The translations under genes and the position numbers were made by a program. A stretch of 64,000 bases of DNA, from positions 38,291,511 to 38,355,510 of the forward strand of contig NC_056000.1 of assembly GCF_018446385.1 (NCBI RefSeq), written 5' to 3'. Positions 47,693 through 59,945 of this stretch are shown one piece after another. Source of the stretch: Zingiber officinale. Taxonomy: Eukaryota; Streptophyta; Magnoliopsida; Zingiberales; Zingiberaceae. The notes under the pieces were generated by a model. That model saw only the letters and a program-made list of their open reading frames with translations, ran no database searches and was not told the DNA's origin. Every line of letters begins with the position of its first letter. The stretch's first letter is position 1.

Positions 47693-49471
47693 ATGCAATT
47701 CCAAGATGGACTTGGATTTGACACAAGGGTGGCTCCACCATATTCATCTACAAGCTTCGATTCTTGGAAATCAAGAATCGAAAATTTTCTTATGATGGAG
47801 ATAGAGCAATGGTTTGCTCTCATGGAAGGTTTTGAAGCTCCCACAAATTCCAAGGGCAAAGTACTCAAAAGGAGCAAGTGGAGCCAAGAGCAAGTCCAAA
47901 GGTGCGAGGCCAATGACAAAGTGACCAAGCTTTTGGTCAATTTATTGTCAAGCACCATCCTTTGCAAAATTGGAGAATTTGAAGATGCAAAGGAACTATG
48001 GAGCAAATTGGCCAAGCTTCATGAAGAGATCCCCTCCACTGTACAAGAGCAAGAAGTATCCAGAGAGGGTGACTCTTTGGAGCAAGACCAAGAGGAGGAC
48101 TCCGAGGTTGAGAGATGCTCAACCTCCGAAGAAGAAGTTCAAGAAGAAGCTTCATCTTCAAGGGAATGCAACGAAGGGAACAAGGAGGGAGCATACTCCT
48201 TGTTTCATATTCAAGATGATGAAGCCTCCACCTCTAGGATTGAGGGGGAGCAATCCTTGGTGACACCGGATCAAGAAGAAGGAGAAGCTTCTACATCCGG
48301 GTCAAGAGATGAAGAGGAGGAAGAAGCTTCTACCTCCACAAGTCAAGAAAAATCAAATGGAGGAGAATCAAGGTCCTATCAAAAGGAAGTTTCTACCTCT
48401 GGATCCAAAGGGAAAGATGCCACCCCTACAAGCAAAGGTATAAATATTTCAATTAAAAATAAAAATCATATTATATGCTTTGAGTGTAGGGAACATAGGC
48501 ACTACAAGAGCAAGTGCCCTAAATTGGCCAAGAAGAAGGGCCAAGTGGCACAAAAGGGCAAGGCGAAGCCCAAGGAGATCATCCCCAACACAAAGAAGAG
48601 CAAGAAGCATATTATATGCTTCTCTTGCAATCAAAAGGGGCATTACCGAAGTCAATGCCCCAAGGGGAAGAAGGTGGTCAAGGCTCAAGGAGGCACTAGG
48701 CAAGGGGGAGCCTCCAAGGTAAAGAAGAAGGTAACATTTATTGAGCCTACCCCTTTACATTATGGTAAAAAGCATGATAGTTCTAACTTTTATCATTTTA
48801 ATGCAATTTACCATAAGAATAGAAAGCATGAGGGCTTTAAAGAAAAACATGTGGCCCTACATGCCAAAACTACCCAACCTAAGGTTAGCAAGGTAGATAG
48901 ACACTTGGGCAATAACTCTAAAGATTTTAGATACAAGCCCAAGAACAAAAATGCTCATGGGTCAAATACTAAGGACTTAGTGAGAGAAAATCAAGTCTTG
49001 AGGTCAAGACTTGATAAAATGGAAAAGACCCTAAAAAGGATGGAAAATATCCTATTAGGGCAAAATGAGCATAACCTAGGTTTAGGGGTACAAAAGTCAT
49101 CCAATGGCCATAGAGGTTTGGGATACAAACCAAAGGTTAAGAAGGATGTGCCCTCTTACCATAGTGTTCCATATAGTTATGGAACAAACCCTAGGTCTAG
49201 TGGTCAAGCTAAAAATACTAGGGAAGTCATCCCTAAGAGTATTTTTGCAATAAATGTGACTAAGACTTCTAAGAAGTCTAAGAAAGTCACCAACAAGGTC
49301 ACAAGGGAGGTTATCCCTAGAGTTGACCTAGAAAATGTGACCAAGGCTTCTAAGATGCCCAACAAGGTCACTAGGAAGGTATCTAGGGAGGTTATCCCTA
49401 GTGAATACCTAGAGCATCCAAGGAGCACCAATAGGTTTTGGGTTCCTAGGAGCATCTTCTCTACCCCATAG
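47693..49471 (+). CDS. Retrotransposon Gag (copia type) with two zinc knuckles, element 2
   Basis: Open frame of about 592 aa from the first ATG (MQFQDGLGFDTR). Same layout as the copy at 35737-37527: gag core (SFDSWKSRIENFLM), acidic Ser/Glu repeats, knuckles CFECREHRHYKSKCP and CFSCNQKGHYRSQCP, Lys-rich tail ending FWVPRSIFSTP. Both copies keep the frame open although their non-coding parts have diverged, which points to selection on Gag until recently. No pol downstream. Confidence 0.9.
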   Translation: MQFQDGLGFDTRVAPPYSSTSFDSWKSRIENFLMMEIEQWFALMEGFEAPTNSKGKVLKRSKWSQEQVQRCEANDKVTKLLVNLLSSTILCKIGEFEDAKELWSKLAKLHEEIPSTVQEQEVSREGDSLEQDQEEDSEVERCSTSEEEVQEEASSSRECNEGNKEGAYSLFHIQDDEASTSRIEGEQSLVTPDQEEGEASTSGSRDEEEEEASTSTSQEKSNGGESRSYQKEVSTSGSKGKDATPTSKGINISIKNKNHIICFECREHRHYKSKCPKLAKKKGQVAQKGKAKPKEIIPNTKKSKKHIICFSCNQKGHYRSQCPKGKKVVKAQGGTRQGGASKVKKKVTFIEPTPLHYGKKHDSSNFYHFNAIYHKNRKHEGFKEKHVALHAKTTQPKVSKVDRHLGNNSKDFRYKPKNKNAHGSNTKDLVRENQVLRSRLDKMEKTLKRMENILLGQNEHNLGLGVQKSSNGHRGLGYKPKVKKDVPSYHSVPYSYGTNPRSSGQAKNTREVIPKSIFAINVTKTSKKSKKVTNKVTREVIPRVDLENVTKASKMPNKVTRKVSREVIPSEYLEHPRSTNRFWVPRSIFSTP

Positions 49472-51850
49472 ATGGGTTAGAAAGTGTCAACTCCGATTTG
49501 AAGGGTAGTTAACCCAACTTTGAGGAAATTGATACTCAAGGAGCATTTTTAAGGTTGTGTTAACCTTTGAAAATGAAATGGAATTATTATTTACTCCTTG
49601 AAAGAGTAAAATGTGCCTAATGGTGGAAGAATTGATTTCAAACTTAAATGGCACATATTGGGAAATTCATAAGAACTATCAAGTTGGGATTTTGGTATGT
49701 TCTTAGACAATTTAAGGCAATCCGGGCCTTAATTCAAAAGTGCTACTCTTGAGGAAAAATAGAATATGCCAACATTTGAGGACATGTTTATTTTCAATTG
49801 GCATACATTAAATCAAGGAAATTAGAAATGCCAAATTTAGGCTTTGGCATTCTCTTGTAGCACTTTAGGGCAATCTAGGTTTAAGTTGTAAGTTTAGCTA
49901 AGACTTTAAGGATACTTAGATAGTTAATCTAGGTATATTTTATTTATGCAAAATCTTTCCATGATTGTTTGCCCATAATATGCCATGACATCATGTCTAG
50001 TTTTGCATTCATGTTTTATTATGAAAAATCCAAAAATACCATGTCATGACATTCATACATCATGTAGCAATAGGATATTTTCTTTTGAAAATTATTTTCT
50101 TTTGATGTATGCCATAACATAATCATGCATTAAGTTTAATTCCTTGTAATTAAGGACAAATGGCATTTAACGACACTTATTGACAAGTGACATCCTAGGT
50201 GGATGTCTAACATTTTTAAAATGCCTAGATAAATATGCATGATCCCTAGATTAGGGCAAAAACCAAAATCTACATCTCACAAAGACTATAAGGTGACTTG
50301 TATGTGTTTTAGTGCATATTATATACAAGTGAGATGTTAGGATGATGAACAAAGCTCAAGATGTTGATTTAGTGCATTCCTTTGAGTTTTAAATTCATCA
50401 AAACACATAGTTATGTGTTTTCCCATCATTGGGAAAGCTAATGTACAAGTCATGTGCATTAAGCCCAAGGAATGTGATGGGATATTGGTTTTGAAAATGT
50501 TTTAAAATGTTTTTGGAAAACCTTGGTGAAGGCTATCTTTTGATAGTAATCACCATTGAATAGTTAGACACAAACTTGAAGAGAAACACTAAAGTTTTTG
50601 CAAGTTTTCAAGTTTGTGTCAATCTTTGAAAATATGAAGTATTTTCATAGAAAACTATTTTTCCGTGATAGTAAACGCCCTAAATAATGTCTACACGAAA
50701 TTTCATAATTTTTGGATTTTGTAGAATTTTCTAGGGTTTCGTTGACCGAAATGGAATTTCAGCAACTATCGAGTCTGATCGATCCATGGATCGATTGAGT
50801 TCTGAATCGATCCATGGATCGATTCAAACGGCAATTCCCGCAGCAGAAGGCGTCTGGATCGATCACCGATCGATTCAGAGTCCGAATCGATCGGTGGATC
50901 GATCAAAGGTTCAATCGATTGGAACCCAACTTCAATCGATCCAAGTTGCTGGTTTTGGCTGGGAAGGCCTGATTTCAGCATCTTTGAACCTATTTGAGTC
51001 TAGGTAACCATTCTAAACCCCTTAAATACATTTGTATACATACAAAGGGTGTTTTCATGTTGAAAACAAGGATGGATTGGTTAACGAAGACTAAGTAGAA
51101 GTTTAGGTTGAGGTTGTTTCAAATTTTGAATATTTGAACCTCAAAACTTCTAAATTTGGGTTTCCTAATGTTTTAGGGATTCCAAGTCATTGTTGGTGCA
51201 ATGACAGAAGTTACCACCATGTCTTTAGGGGGAGGGACTCTTTAAAGACATGAAAATTATTTTTCATGAACCTTGGAAGGTGGTTAACCTTCTGTTGTGA
51301 ACTTGCTCAAGGTTGAGCATTTAAACTTGAAATGGGAAGAAATGGGGAGTGGATATCCTTATTATTTCAAGTGGACACTCAAGTGGTTGAAAATGCTCAA
51401 GGTTGGGTATTTGTCAACATTGAGGGAGAAGTTAAGGATAAATGAAGGTTATGGGACCTTCTTTATCGGGTGATCACAACGAGTGATGTTGTGAACAACG
51501 ATGAGCAACTCTTCAGGGGGAGAGTCTTCAACAAATGGATTTGTTGAAGTGTGCCCAGAATTGGAGCATAGGTTGATGTGTGTCCAACGATGGGTTGATG
51601 TGTGCCAATAGGGGGAGAATGTATGGTTAAGCTTAGTCCTTCATTACCTATGGGAAGGTCATAGGGGGAGAATGAAAGGACTCATGAAAGGGAGTAAGTT
51701 AGACTTTCATTACCTAGAGGGAGTTTGCCCTCTTAGGGGGAGAATGAAGAGCTTAATTTATGCTTTCATTACCTAGTGGCATGAAGAAGGCTATGGATTA
51801 GCCTAACTTACATATGGGATTGAAGTGTTATTGTGGTATTGTCAAACATC
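49472..51850 (+). other. Long 3' non-coding region of gag-only element 2
   Basis: No open frame of note. It has hairpins of the ATCGATCCATGGATCGAT type at 50775-50945 and three roughly 90-bp repeats each with GGGGGAGAATG and TTCATTACCTA (51610-51780). The corresponding region of element 1 (33355-35736) is conserved in order. Confidence 0.8.
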
Positions 51851-51862
51851 AAAAGGGGAGAT
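51851..51862 (+). other. Polypurine tract of gag-only element 2
   Basis: AAAAGGGGAGAT immediately before the LTR start TGTTGG at 51863. Confidence 0.8.
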
Positions 51863-53421
51863 TGTTGGTGCATATCCTCGTGTCAAGGTTGACTGGTAAC
51901 CAAGTCGAGTCTTGGTTTGGGTTTAGATGTTTGACAATAAGATATTGATTGAAGAAGAGTCAAGTAGGTCAAGGTTGATTGGATACTTAATGGAAGTCCT
52001 AACTGGATGTTAGGCAAAATGAAAGACCTAGTGAGTGAAGCTAGGCAGATGAAAGTCCCGTGAGTGAAGTCGGAGAAGAAAAGTCCCGGTGAGTGAAGCC
52101 AGGCAGAAGGAAGTCCGTGAAGCCAGGCAGTAGGAAGTCCTAGTGAGTGAAGCTAGGCGATGGAAATCGGTGAGTGAAGCCGGTGAAAGTCCTAGTAAGT
52201 GAAGCTAGGCGATGGAAATGAGTGAAGCCAGTGAAAGTACTAGTGAGTGAAGCTAGGCGATGGAAATCCTGGTGAGTGAAGCCGGTGAAAGTCCTAGTGA
52301 GTGAAGCTAGATGGAAAACCCTAGTGAGTGAAGCTAGGTGAAAGTCCCGTGAGTGAAGCTGGGCAGGGAAAATCCAGATGGATCAAGGATGATTGGACAT
52401 CCGGTGTTGAAGTCCAAGTAGGTCAAAGGATTGACCGGATACTTGCAAGAGAAAAGTTCAAGTAGGTCAAAGGATGACCGGATACTTGGCACAGAGAAAG
52501 TCCAAGTAGGTCAAAGGGATTGACCATAATTGGCACAGAGAAAAGTCCAAGTGGGTCAAAGGATTGACCGGACACTTGGTAAGGGAGTCCTAGCAGTCAA
52601 GGGAGTGACTAGATGCTAGGCATGACATACCAACAGTCAAGGTTGACCGGATGTTGGTTTAGGAGGTTCGGGACTTGGTTTTGGACAAAATCAGCGCCGG
52701 ATCGATCGGATCGATCCGCACTGCCTCGTCAACAGAGCTCGGATCGATCCGTGATCGATTCAGAGGTCCCAATCGATCGCTGGATCGATTGGGACACCGC
52801 CGCTGCTGAGCAGCGCCGGATCGATCCGGATCGATCCAGCGCTTCCCGAGCACGAGGCCGGATCGATCCGTGGATCGATCCAAAGCCTCCCGATCGATTG
52901 GGAACATTCGAATCGATCGGGATCCGACCGTTGGCGTCGATATAGGCCGCAGGCGCACGATCTCTTCTCCAGATTTCTCGCCAGCTCCTCCACAGCACTC
53001 ATAAAGCTCAGATCGCCAGTTCTTGAAGGATCTTGGAAGTTTTCCAAGTCAAGAGGCGGATCAAAGCCAAGAAGAGAAGCTAGGGTTAGGGTTTATACTC
53101 ATTGTAAGCTTGTAAACTTGTATTTCTTGTATCCTTTCCCTCTCTTCTTGTATTGAGTCTTGTAGGGCTTCTCCGCCCTTGGTAGTTACCATAAAAGAGA
53201 GTTTTATTTAGTGGAGGGTGTGTGTGTTGGTGTGGATCCTTGGATTAGTCACCTCTTGTGAGGTGGATACCAAGTAAAACCAACCGTGTTAGCGTTGTGT
53301 GTTTGTTTCTGTATTTTCCGCTGCATATTCTTGAAGAAACAATCAACGCTGAGCAACGCCAAGCAACGAGCGAACGCGACGAGCTATTCACCCCCCCCTC
53401 TAGCTACTTTTGGTCCTAACA
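51863..53421 (+). repeat. 3' LTR of gag-only element 2 (1559 bp)
   Basis: Same ends and module order as the 5' LTR; about 90 bp shorter through many small losses, mainly in the hairpin array (52020-52370) and the GATCGATCC cluster (52695-52920). Confidence 0.92.
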
Positions 53422-54258
53422 TATGCTAACGATCTGGTGCTCATCGTCTGCTGATTCCTTCCTAGACCTATAGGAGAACACCACATGTCATTCATCGCCA
53501 GACAAAGTCTGACATCCGATATTCCCTAACACCCGTCAGACTCCAAAAGCCCCCATTGCAGTATAAAAAGGGATGTTTTGTCCCTTATGCAGGTACGCTC
53601 ACCTGTCTTTTCATTCTCGTCTTTTACTTTTCGTCCTTTCACTATACTTCTGGGGAAAAAGTACCTAACTTGAGTGTCGGAGAGCCTGACCCGGGGACTT
53701 TTTCCCTGATTCTTGGTCTCTAACGTGGGGCAGCTTGTCTCAGTGTGCATAGAGCCCTCGCGTTATCATCTCGGTCATCATCCCCCGTCATCCGCCCGGG
53801 TGAGCCCTTCCAACGGGTGCCAGATCAACTAGGCTTCGCAACGACTTTCCGTCAACCTCCAGGACAGTACAGCCCACCTCTGTCAGAGTCAGCTTCCAGA
53901 CGAGATCAAATAGTATTTTTACAATCAGGAGAACTAGACGAACACATAGAAACTTATTTCATGTCATTCCGAGGTCTCTAACTCCATCAGTCGATTTTAG
54001 TCGAAACTGGCTGATAGATTTTTCAAACAGAATGAAATTGATTCAACTGATTTGTTTTTCCGATTGAATTGATTTAAGGATGGGGCAAAAATGGGAAGTG
54101 GGTATATGATTTTATAATTTTAAAACTATGATATGTGATTCAGATATTTTAAAAACTTATCTACTGGATTTGATAAAAAGCTGTATAATATTTAAGGTTT
54201 AACTATAAGCCTATAACTTATAACTGTGTAGCAAACTATAACAACTCCTTAATAACTT

Positions 54259-56747
54259 CGGCAATTTACCAAAAGGCGTAGGTAGAGATTTAAATTTATC
54301 AAAAGGCGTATGCTACTTTGGTATTTACCAAAGAACATATTTTTTAAAGTGCATTTCCTATTTTATCGTCCTGACAATTTGACTTTTTCTACCGTTTTCT
54401 TTTCTTCACTATATTTCTATCTCTTCTCTTTTTTTATCAGCAGAACATATGAACAACATTAGTCAATTTTTTCATAACATTTTAATACATTTGAAGAAGC
54501 AAAAATAAACAACGAATAGCATATTTGAACTCCTTGCAATTTCAGAAGTTCATTGGAACTAAAATGAGTGCAATCAGAGCTCTCTAGGTCGATCAGTGGG
54601 TTTCGGTCAAAACCCACTGATGGACCTAGAGAGCTCCGATTGCACCCATTTTAGTTTCTATGGATTTCTAAAATTACAAGGAGTTCAAATATGGTATTCA
54701 TTATTTATTTTGCCTTTTCATAGATGTTAACATGTAAAATCAAAGAATCGGCAAAAAAACCCAGGTTGGGCCTGATATGGAATCATATCAAGCCCAACGC
54801 GGGCTTTTTTGTCGATTCTTTGATTTTGTATGTTAACATCTATGAAAAGATAAAATAAATAATGGATACTATATTTGAATTCCTTGTAATTTTAGAAATC
54901 CATAGAAACTGAAATGGGTACAATCGGAGCTCTCTAGGTCCATCGGTGGATTTTGACAGAAACCCATTGATCGACCTAGAGAGCTCCGATTAAACCCATT
55001 TCAGTTCCTATGGATTTCTGATGTTGCAAGGAGTTCAAATTTAGTGTCTCTTATTTATTTCGACTTTTCATAGCTATTAACATGTAAAATCAAAGAATCG
55101 GTAAAAAACTACACGTTATATCTGATATTGACTCATATCAGGCCCAATGTGGGTCTGATATGGAAATATCAGGCCTAACATTGACCTGATATGATTCTAT
55201 ATCAGGACCAACTTCCATGTTGCAAAAATTTAATCTTTTGATTGTTATAGATTTCAGTTTCTAGTATGTTTCCTTCTGCACAGGAAAATATTGGTATGTA
55301 AAATTCATATGTTTCATTCTGAATAAATTAGTAAGTTCTTGTTAAAGATGAACTAAATTGGTTACATCCTAAACTTTAAAAATGCACTTTGTTGACCATT
55401 CTAAATACCTTCAATTTTGGTAACAAAAAAAGAGAGGGAAAATAAAGCAGAGCTTTGAAAATTTGTGAAAGGCGGTTGCTTGAATGATGTAAGGATCTGA
55501 CTAACATCCAAGTTTAAACTAATTTACTATCCTCTTGTTTTGTTGGATTAAGCACAGTTAAAATAATGATTAAATTGCACTTGAACGATTAATCATCTAG
55601 TCATAACTAAAGTTAGTTATCTGTTTTACAGCTGTCACAGTCAGAGAAATTACCACAACGACAGTCTTTTCTCATAATCAATCTTTTTATTATTTTTCAT
55701 ATACACAAAGCATGTATAATCTCTAAACCCAATTTGTAAAAGGTACATTGAGTATTACCGGGTCACATGTAAACCACGACTATCAGAAAAGGCTATTGAA
55801 TTTTTGCAACATGGAAGTTGGGCTTGATATGGAATCATATTAGGTCCACATTGTGCCTGATATGATTCCATATCAGGCCCACGCTGGGCCTTATATGAGT
55901 TTATATCAGGCCCAACGTGTTGTTTTTTGTCGATTCTTTGATTTTGCATGTTAACATCTATGAAAAGTTGAAATAAATAAGGCACCAAATTTGAACTCCT
56001 TGCAATATCAGAAATCCATAGGAACTGAAATGGATTCAATCGGAGCTCTCTAGGTCCATTAGGACCTAGAGAGCTCCGATTGAACTCATTTCAGTTTCTA
56101 TGGATTTCTGATGTTGCAAGAAGTTCAAATATGGTGTTCATTATTTATTTCAGCTTTTAATAGATATTAATATATAAAATCAAAGAATCGATAAAAAGAC
56201 CCACGTTGGGCCTGATATGGACTCATATCAGGCCCAACATAGGCTTTTTTTGTCAAATCTTTGATTTTACATGTTAACATCTATGAAAAGGCAAAATAAA
56301 TAATGGACACCATATTTGAACTGCTTGTAATTTTAGAAATCCATAGAAACTGAAATGGGTGCAATCGGAGCTCTCTAGGTCCATCAGTGGGTTTTGACCG
56401 AAACCCACGGATCGACCTAGAGAGCTCCGATTGCACTCATTTTAGTTCTAGTGGATTTATGAAATTACAAGAAGTTCAAATATGCTATTCGTTGTTTATT
56501 TTTGTTTCTTCAAATGTATTAAAATGTTATGAAAAAATTGACTAATGTTGTCTATATGTTCTATTGATAAAAAAAAAGAGAAGAGAGAGAAATATAGTAA
56601 AGAAAAGAAAACGATAGAAAAAGTCAAATTGTCAGGAGGATAAAATAGAAAATGCACTTAAAAAAGTATGCTCTTCGGTAAATAACAAAGTAGCATATAT
56701 CTTGTGGTAAATTTAAATCTCTACTTATGTCTTTTGGTAAATTATCG
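54259..56747. mobile_element. Non-autonomous Mutator-like element B with long TIRs (TSD TAATAACTT)
   Basis: A perfect 9-bp duplication TAATAACTT flanks it (54250-54258 and 56748-56756). The termini are CGGCAATTTACCAAAAGGCG and, reverse complemented, CGATAATTTACCAAAAGACA; inverted similarity runs more than 400 bp inward (54259-54690 versus 56320-56747). The inside holds at least four long hairpins around CTCTAGGTCCATCAGTGGG and several GGGCCTGATATGGA-type palindromes. No gene. Terminus and modules match Ulp1-bearing MULE A. Confidence 0.92.
54525..56470. repeat. Serial long hairpins and GGGCCTGATAT palindromes inside MULE B
   Basis: Long hairpins (each arm 50-80 nt, apex at AAACCCACTGATGG-type sequence) at about 54525-54690, 54885-55045, 55995-56130 and 56320-56470. 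GGGCCTGATATGGA/TCATATCAGGCCC palindromes at 54768-54800, 55130-55210, 55810-55915 and 56200-56245. The two kinds alternate, giving a nearly mirror-symmetrical element. Confidence 0.88.
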
Positions 56748-59700
56748 TAATAACTTTTATAATTGTTATAAAATAATTTTGATTAATTCAACGTGATCCT
56801 GAACGAATTTAAACAATTTTTATCTAAAATATTTTGATATAATAATATTTTATATATAATAATTTTTAATTAAAATAATTAATGTTTTTATATTATATTT
56901 TTTAGCAGGTAGGACTAATTGCTACTTCTTATAAGTAGATATTGAACACATCGAATAGATAGTCGTAGTTATTATAAGAATATTGAAAGTTGAGATATTT
57001 TTAAAAAATGAAACGTCCTGACTTTTTATGGAAAAGAGATGTCCACATAACATTTAGTAATAGTTAATCCTTAATTATATTTCTTCCTTTCATTTTTCAT
57101 TTTTGTTTGTTGGTGTTGTCATATGAGATCATGACGTCATGAGGTTGAAATTTAGTGACTTTAGTGTATTCGAGTATGTTTTTTTTTTTTTTTTAATATC
57201 TCGGTCATCTCTAGAGACGAATGGATAGAAACGCTGAGTGAACAAATCACCTTATATCACATGATACATGTGCAGCAAAAGAAAGCTAAAGTGATTGATG
57301 TCATCTAATCACCCACTCTAAGAAATAAAAAACAAATGCTCTACTCATTTTTATTACTCAAATTACCTTTCCTTATAAAATTATAATTCATAATTACTAC
57401 AGTACACTAACTTGGTGTGCACGTATTATAATAACTATTAATCATAACTATTATTTATTTAAATTTATTTCGAAAAATGATAAATTTAGAAAAAGAATCT
57501 CAATGAAATATTCAAGGTCCTTAGACACATAAAATGATGAGCCCATAAAAAATGAAATTATAAATCATAAATTTATATGTATATCTTTGATAATTTCATT
57601 AAGATTTTTCTTTAAACTTATCACATCTCATTTATCTCTCTTTATTTTTTTTTAGGTCGGCATTAAGGAAACAGTTGAGTTGACAATTTTTATTATAACA
57701 TATGCAAGTTATAATTTATAATTATTACAATATGTTATTAATTAATATTGACTTGACTAAGATTATATTGTAGTTGTATGTGCATAGATGAGATCCTATT
57801 TAATTAAAGTTGCTATAATATGTACACATGTGAGATATTATTCAAACTAAGTAAATTTTTTCAGGGTTAGTCATTTTAGTGGATGTAAGTTGGATAGATG
57901 CACACTTAAAAAAAAATGCAAATAATTCACTCGAAAACGACAAGTTTGACAAAACATAGCCGATGAAGTGTCCAAGTTGTCCAAGTTATTCATTTGTACA
58001 GTTTGATGAAGTGGACCTCTGCATTATTGACACGGAAGAACAGAAATAATGGATGAACTAAAGAAATTAAAGTGATACTCAGGTATAATAATACTCTTTG
58101 ATTGCACAACTCTCAATTCGCAAATCGCAATCCTGAGATCTAGTAATCTGTTAAGGTTTTAGAACATAATTCTTTATAAATGCACGGTTAACATTAATAT
58201 GAAAGGATTTATAGTATCTAATTCGAACTTTAGTTTTTTTTTTCTTTTATATTTTATTAATATGACTTAAGTTTCGAAGGAATCTTACCGGGATGAGTTT
58301 TGACGCCCTCTAACGCATGTGAATCCATACAGATCTGGCTACGTTGCAAGAGGAAATTTCATCTTCGATCCTCAGTGCAGTGGTGTATTTCAGCAGAGAA
58401 ATATCCTTTTATAGGATTTTTATTTGTGTAAGAGATATTCGGGATGGCCGTGAGCTCCTATCTTTAATTAATTATCTCAAGACGATCAAAGAATCTTTTA
58501 GTAAGGAATCAAATTAAAATAGTGTCAAATATGAGAATTAATTACCTCAAGACGTAAGCTCCTATCTTTAATTAATTACCTCTAGACAGTGATACATTTT
58601 ATTTATTTAGAAATTTTTTAAGAATTTTATTGATAAATATAGTTCACAAATTTTACTCATAGTATTATTTATGAATAATTGACGAATTTTAACATTAATA
58701 AATAGAATGTTGGAAGTTATTCCACAATTTATCGGCGATTGTCACCAGAGTTATAAAAAATAATCTGACTTGAAATTACAAAAACAACTTAGAATTATTC
58801 ATTAAGATGGCTTGAATAGATAATCTCAAACTGTCAGTTAAGATTAGGTTGATATGCTTCTTTTGTCTAAGTGATGTTCCCGAAAAGGAACACTGCAGCC
58901 TGAACCCGAGTGAGTTGTCGCAAGTAGGAAGACTCCTCCAAGTGCTTCTCAAGTGTTTCCCAAGTTTGAATAGGAAGTCGAGTTGAAACACCGATTTTCT
59001 AAGTTCTAAGTCTGGACGTCGAGTGCTAAGCTTACTGAGTGGAAGCTTAGTGTTCCTAAGTTGAAGTCGAGTGCTATTGAGTCGAGATGCAAGTCGTCTG
59101 ACTACCGAGTTCGAATGGGTCGTCCAATTGGGAAAAGGAAATGTCGAGACTTGTGTTTGACGTAGTTTCCTTAAAATAAATTCATCCTCTCCAACAATGC
59201 TTCAAGGTTACGATGAACATCTGTTTCCCATGATACAATGACAATACCACAAACATAATTTATCACAGAATGTTTGTGTCAAATTGAGAAAATTCCCAAT
59301 TACTATCATGGGACCGTTGATCGAAATGGACAATAGAGAGGAAAATAGGGGGAACGAAGGTGGAAGAGAATTTCTTTGTTTTTGCTTATGCTCTTGTCTA
59401 CTGCTTATGGTCATGACCTCCTCCTTATATCGGAGTTCAGACATTAGCTACAACAAATGGCCGAATAAAGGTCATTCATTGTCTTTCGACTGTTTCAATC
59501 GATGGTTACAAATTCTACATTAATTTTATGTTAATGCATCCATTACACTTGAGTAACAAGCAAAAAAATAATTTGGATAACAAAACAATGATTGATTTGC
59601 TTGGGTAAATTTTAACCCAATCGATCTAACATTCAACACGTGCAAGTTAGTTTAGTACAATATGGATCCTAGATTGCACCCCCAACACAAATGTATATGA

Positions 59701-59749
59701 AAGAGAGTCTCTCCTCATGTATATGTTATAACTTTATTATTTTTTTTTA

Positions 59750-59945
59750 GTTGACACTAGGTATTCTCATCGGCTATTATAGTAAATCGGAAAGCGCTAA
59801 TGGAGATCCATCCAAATGGCCAACAATCTTAAGTCCGCTTCTTACTAAAGGAAAAATCTCCTACAGTGCACATAATTAAAATTCGAACCTTAGATCTCTC
59901 AATTAGCCGTTGAAGAGTCTAACTATTACACAATTGCCCCCGGGG
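59750..59945 (-). mobile_element. Possible tRNA-derived SINE
   Basis: The minus strand reads GGGGGCAATTGTGTAATAGTTAGAC ... AATTGAGAGATC...GGTTCGAATTTTA, which resembles the A/B-box head of plant SINEs such as Au (B box GGTTCGA), followed by about 120 bp of unrelated body. The A box is a poor match and no TSD was found. Confidence 0.35.

Larger units (their letters stand above)
45909..53421 (+). mobile_element. Gag-only LTR retroelement 2 (TR-GAG type), complete, TSD TATGC
   Basis: Exact 5-bp TSD TATGC (45904-45908 and 53422-53426). LTR 45909-47560, PBS TGGTATCAGAGC at 47563, gag, about 2.4 kb non-coding, PPT, LTR 51863-53421. Same family as element 1 (gag about 90% alike by eye) and likewise lacks pol, so absence of pol is a family trait and not local damage. 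It is inserted in a gypsy solo LTR, itself in element C. Confidence 0.93.
44767..53908 (+). mobile_element. Gypsy solo LTR of the 19-26-kb family, interrupted by gag-only element 2
   Basis: Starts TGATACGATGCACGATAGTGG and ends TTCCAGACGAGATCA. Flanks are GATAG (44762-44766) and AATAG (53909-53913), a duplication with one mismatch. 44767-45908 plus 53427-53908 give about 1624 bp, matching the LTR at 23864-25869 in order: GTCAGAAGTCAAGC array, GTACAGGTCGGGA array, then GCCAGACAAAGTC...GATATTCCCT and the GGGGACTTTTTCC end. Confidence 0.85.
42866..54170. mobile_element. Palindrome-rich element C with long inverted ends, split by two LTR insertions
   Basis: Sequence at 42866-43030 (AATAGATAAGTTTTTAAAATA ... 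AAATCAGTTGAATCGATTTC) is the diverged reverse complement of 53990-54170, so these are inverted ends of one element. Inside are serial hairpins centred on CCATCAGTCGATTTTGGCC / GAAATTGACTGATGG and repeats of CTATCAAATATCAATTTGA. Removing the two LTR insertions leaves about 1.4-1.5 kb. No coding sequence. Superfamily unknown; no clear TSD found. Confidence 0.65.

Noticed and set aside
59880-59945. Possible tRNA gene
   Set aside because: Only a B-box-like GGTTCGA stretch is visible; no cloverleaf stems, so listed as a doubtful SINE.
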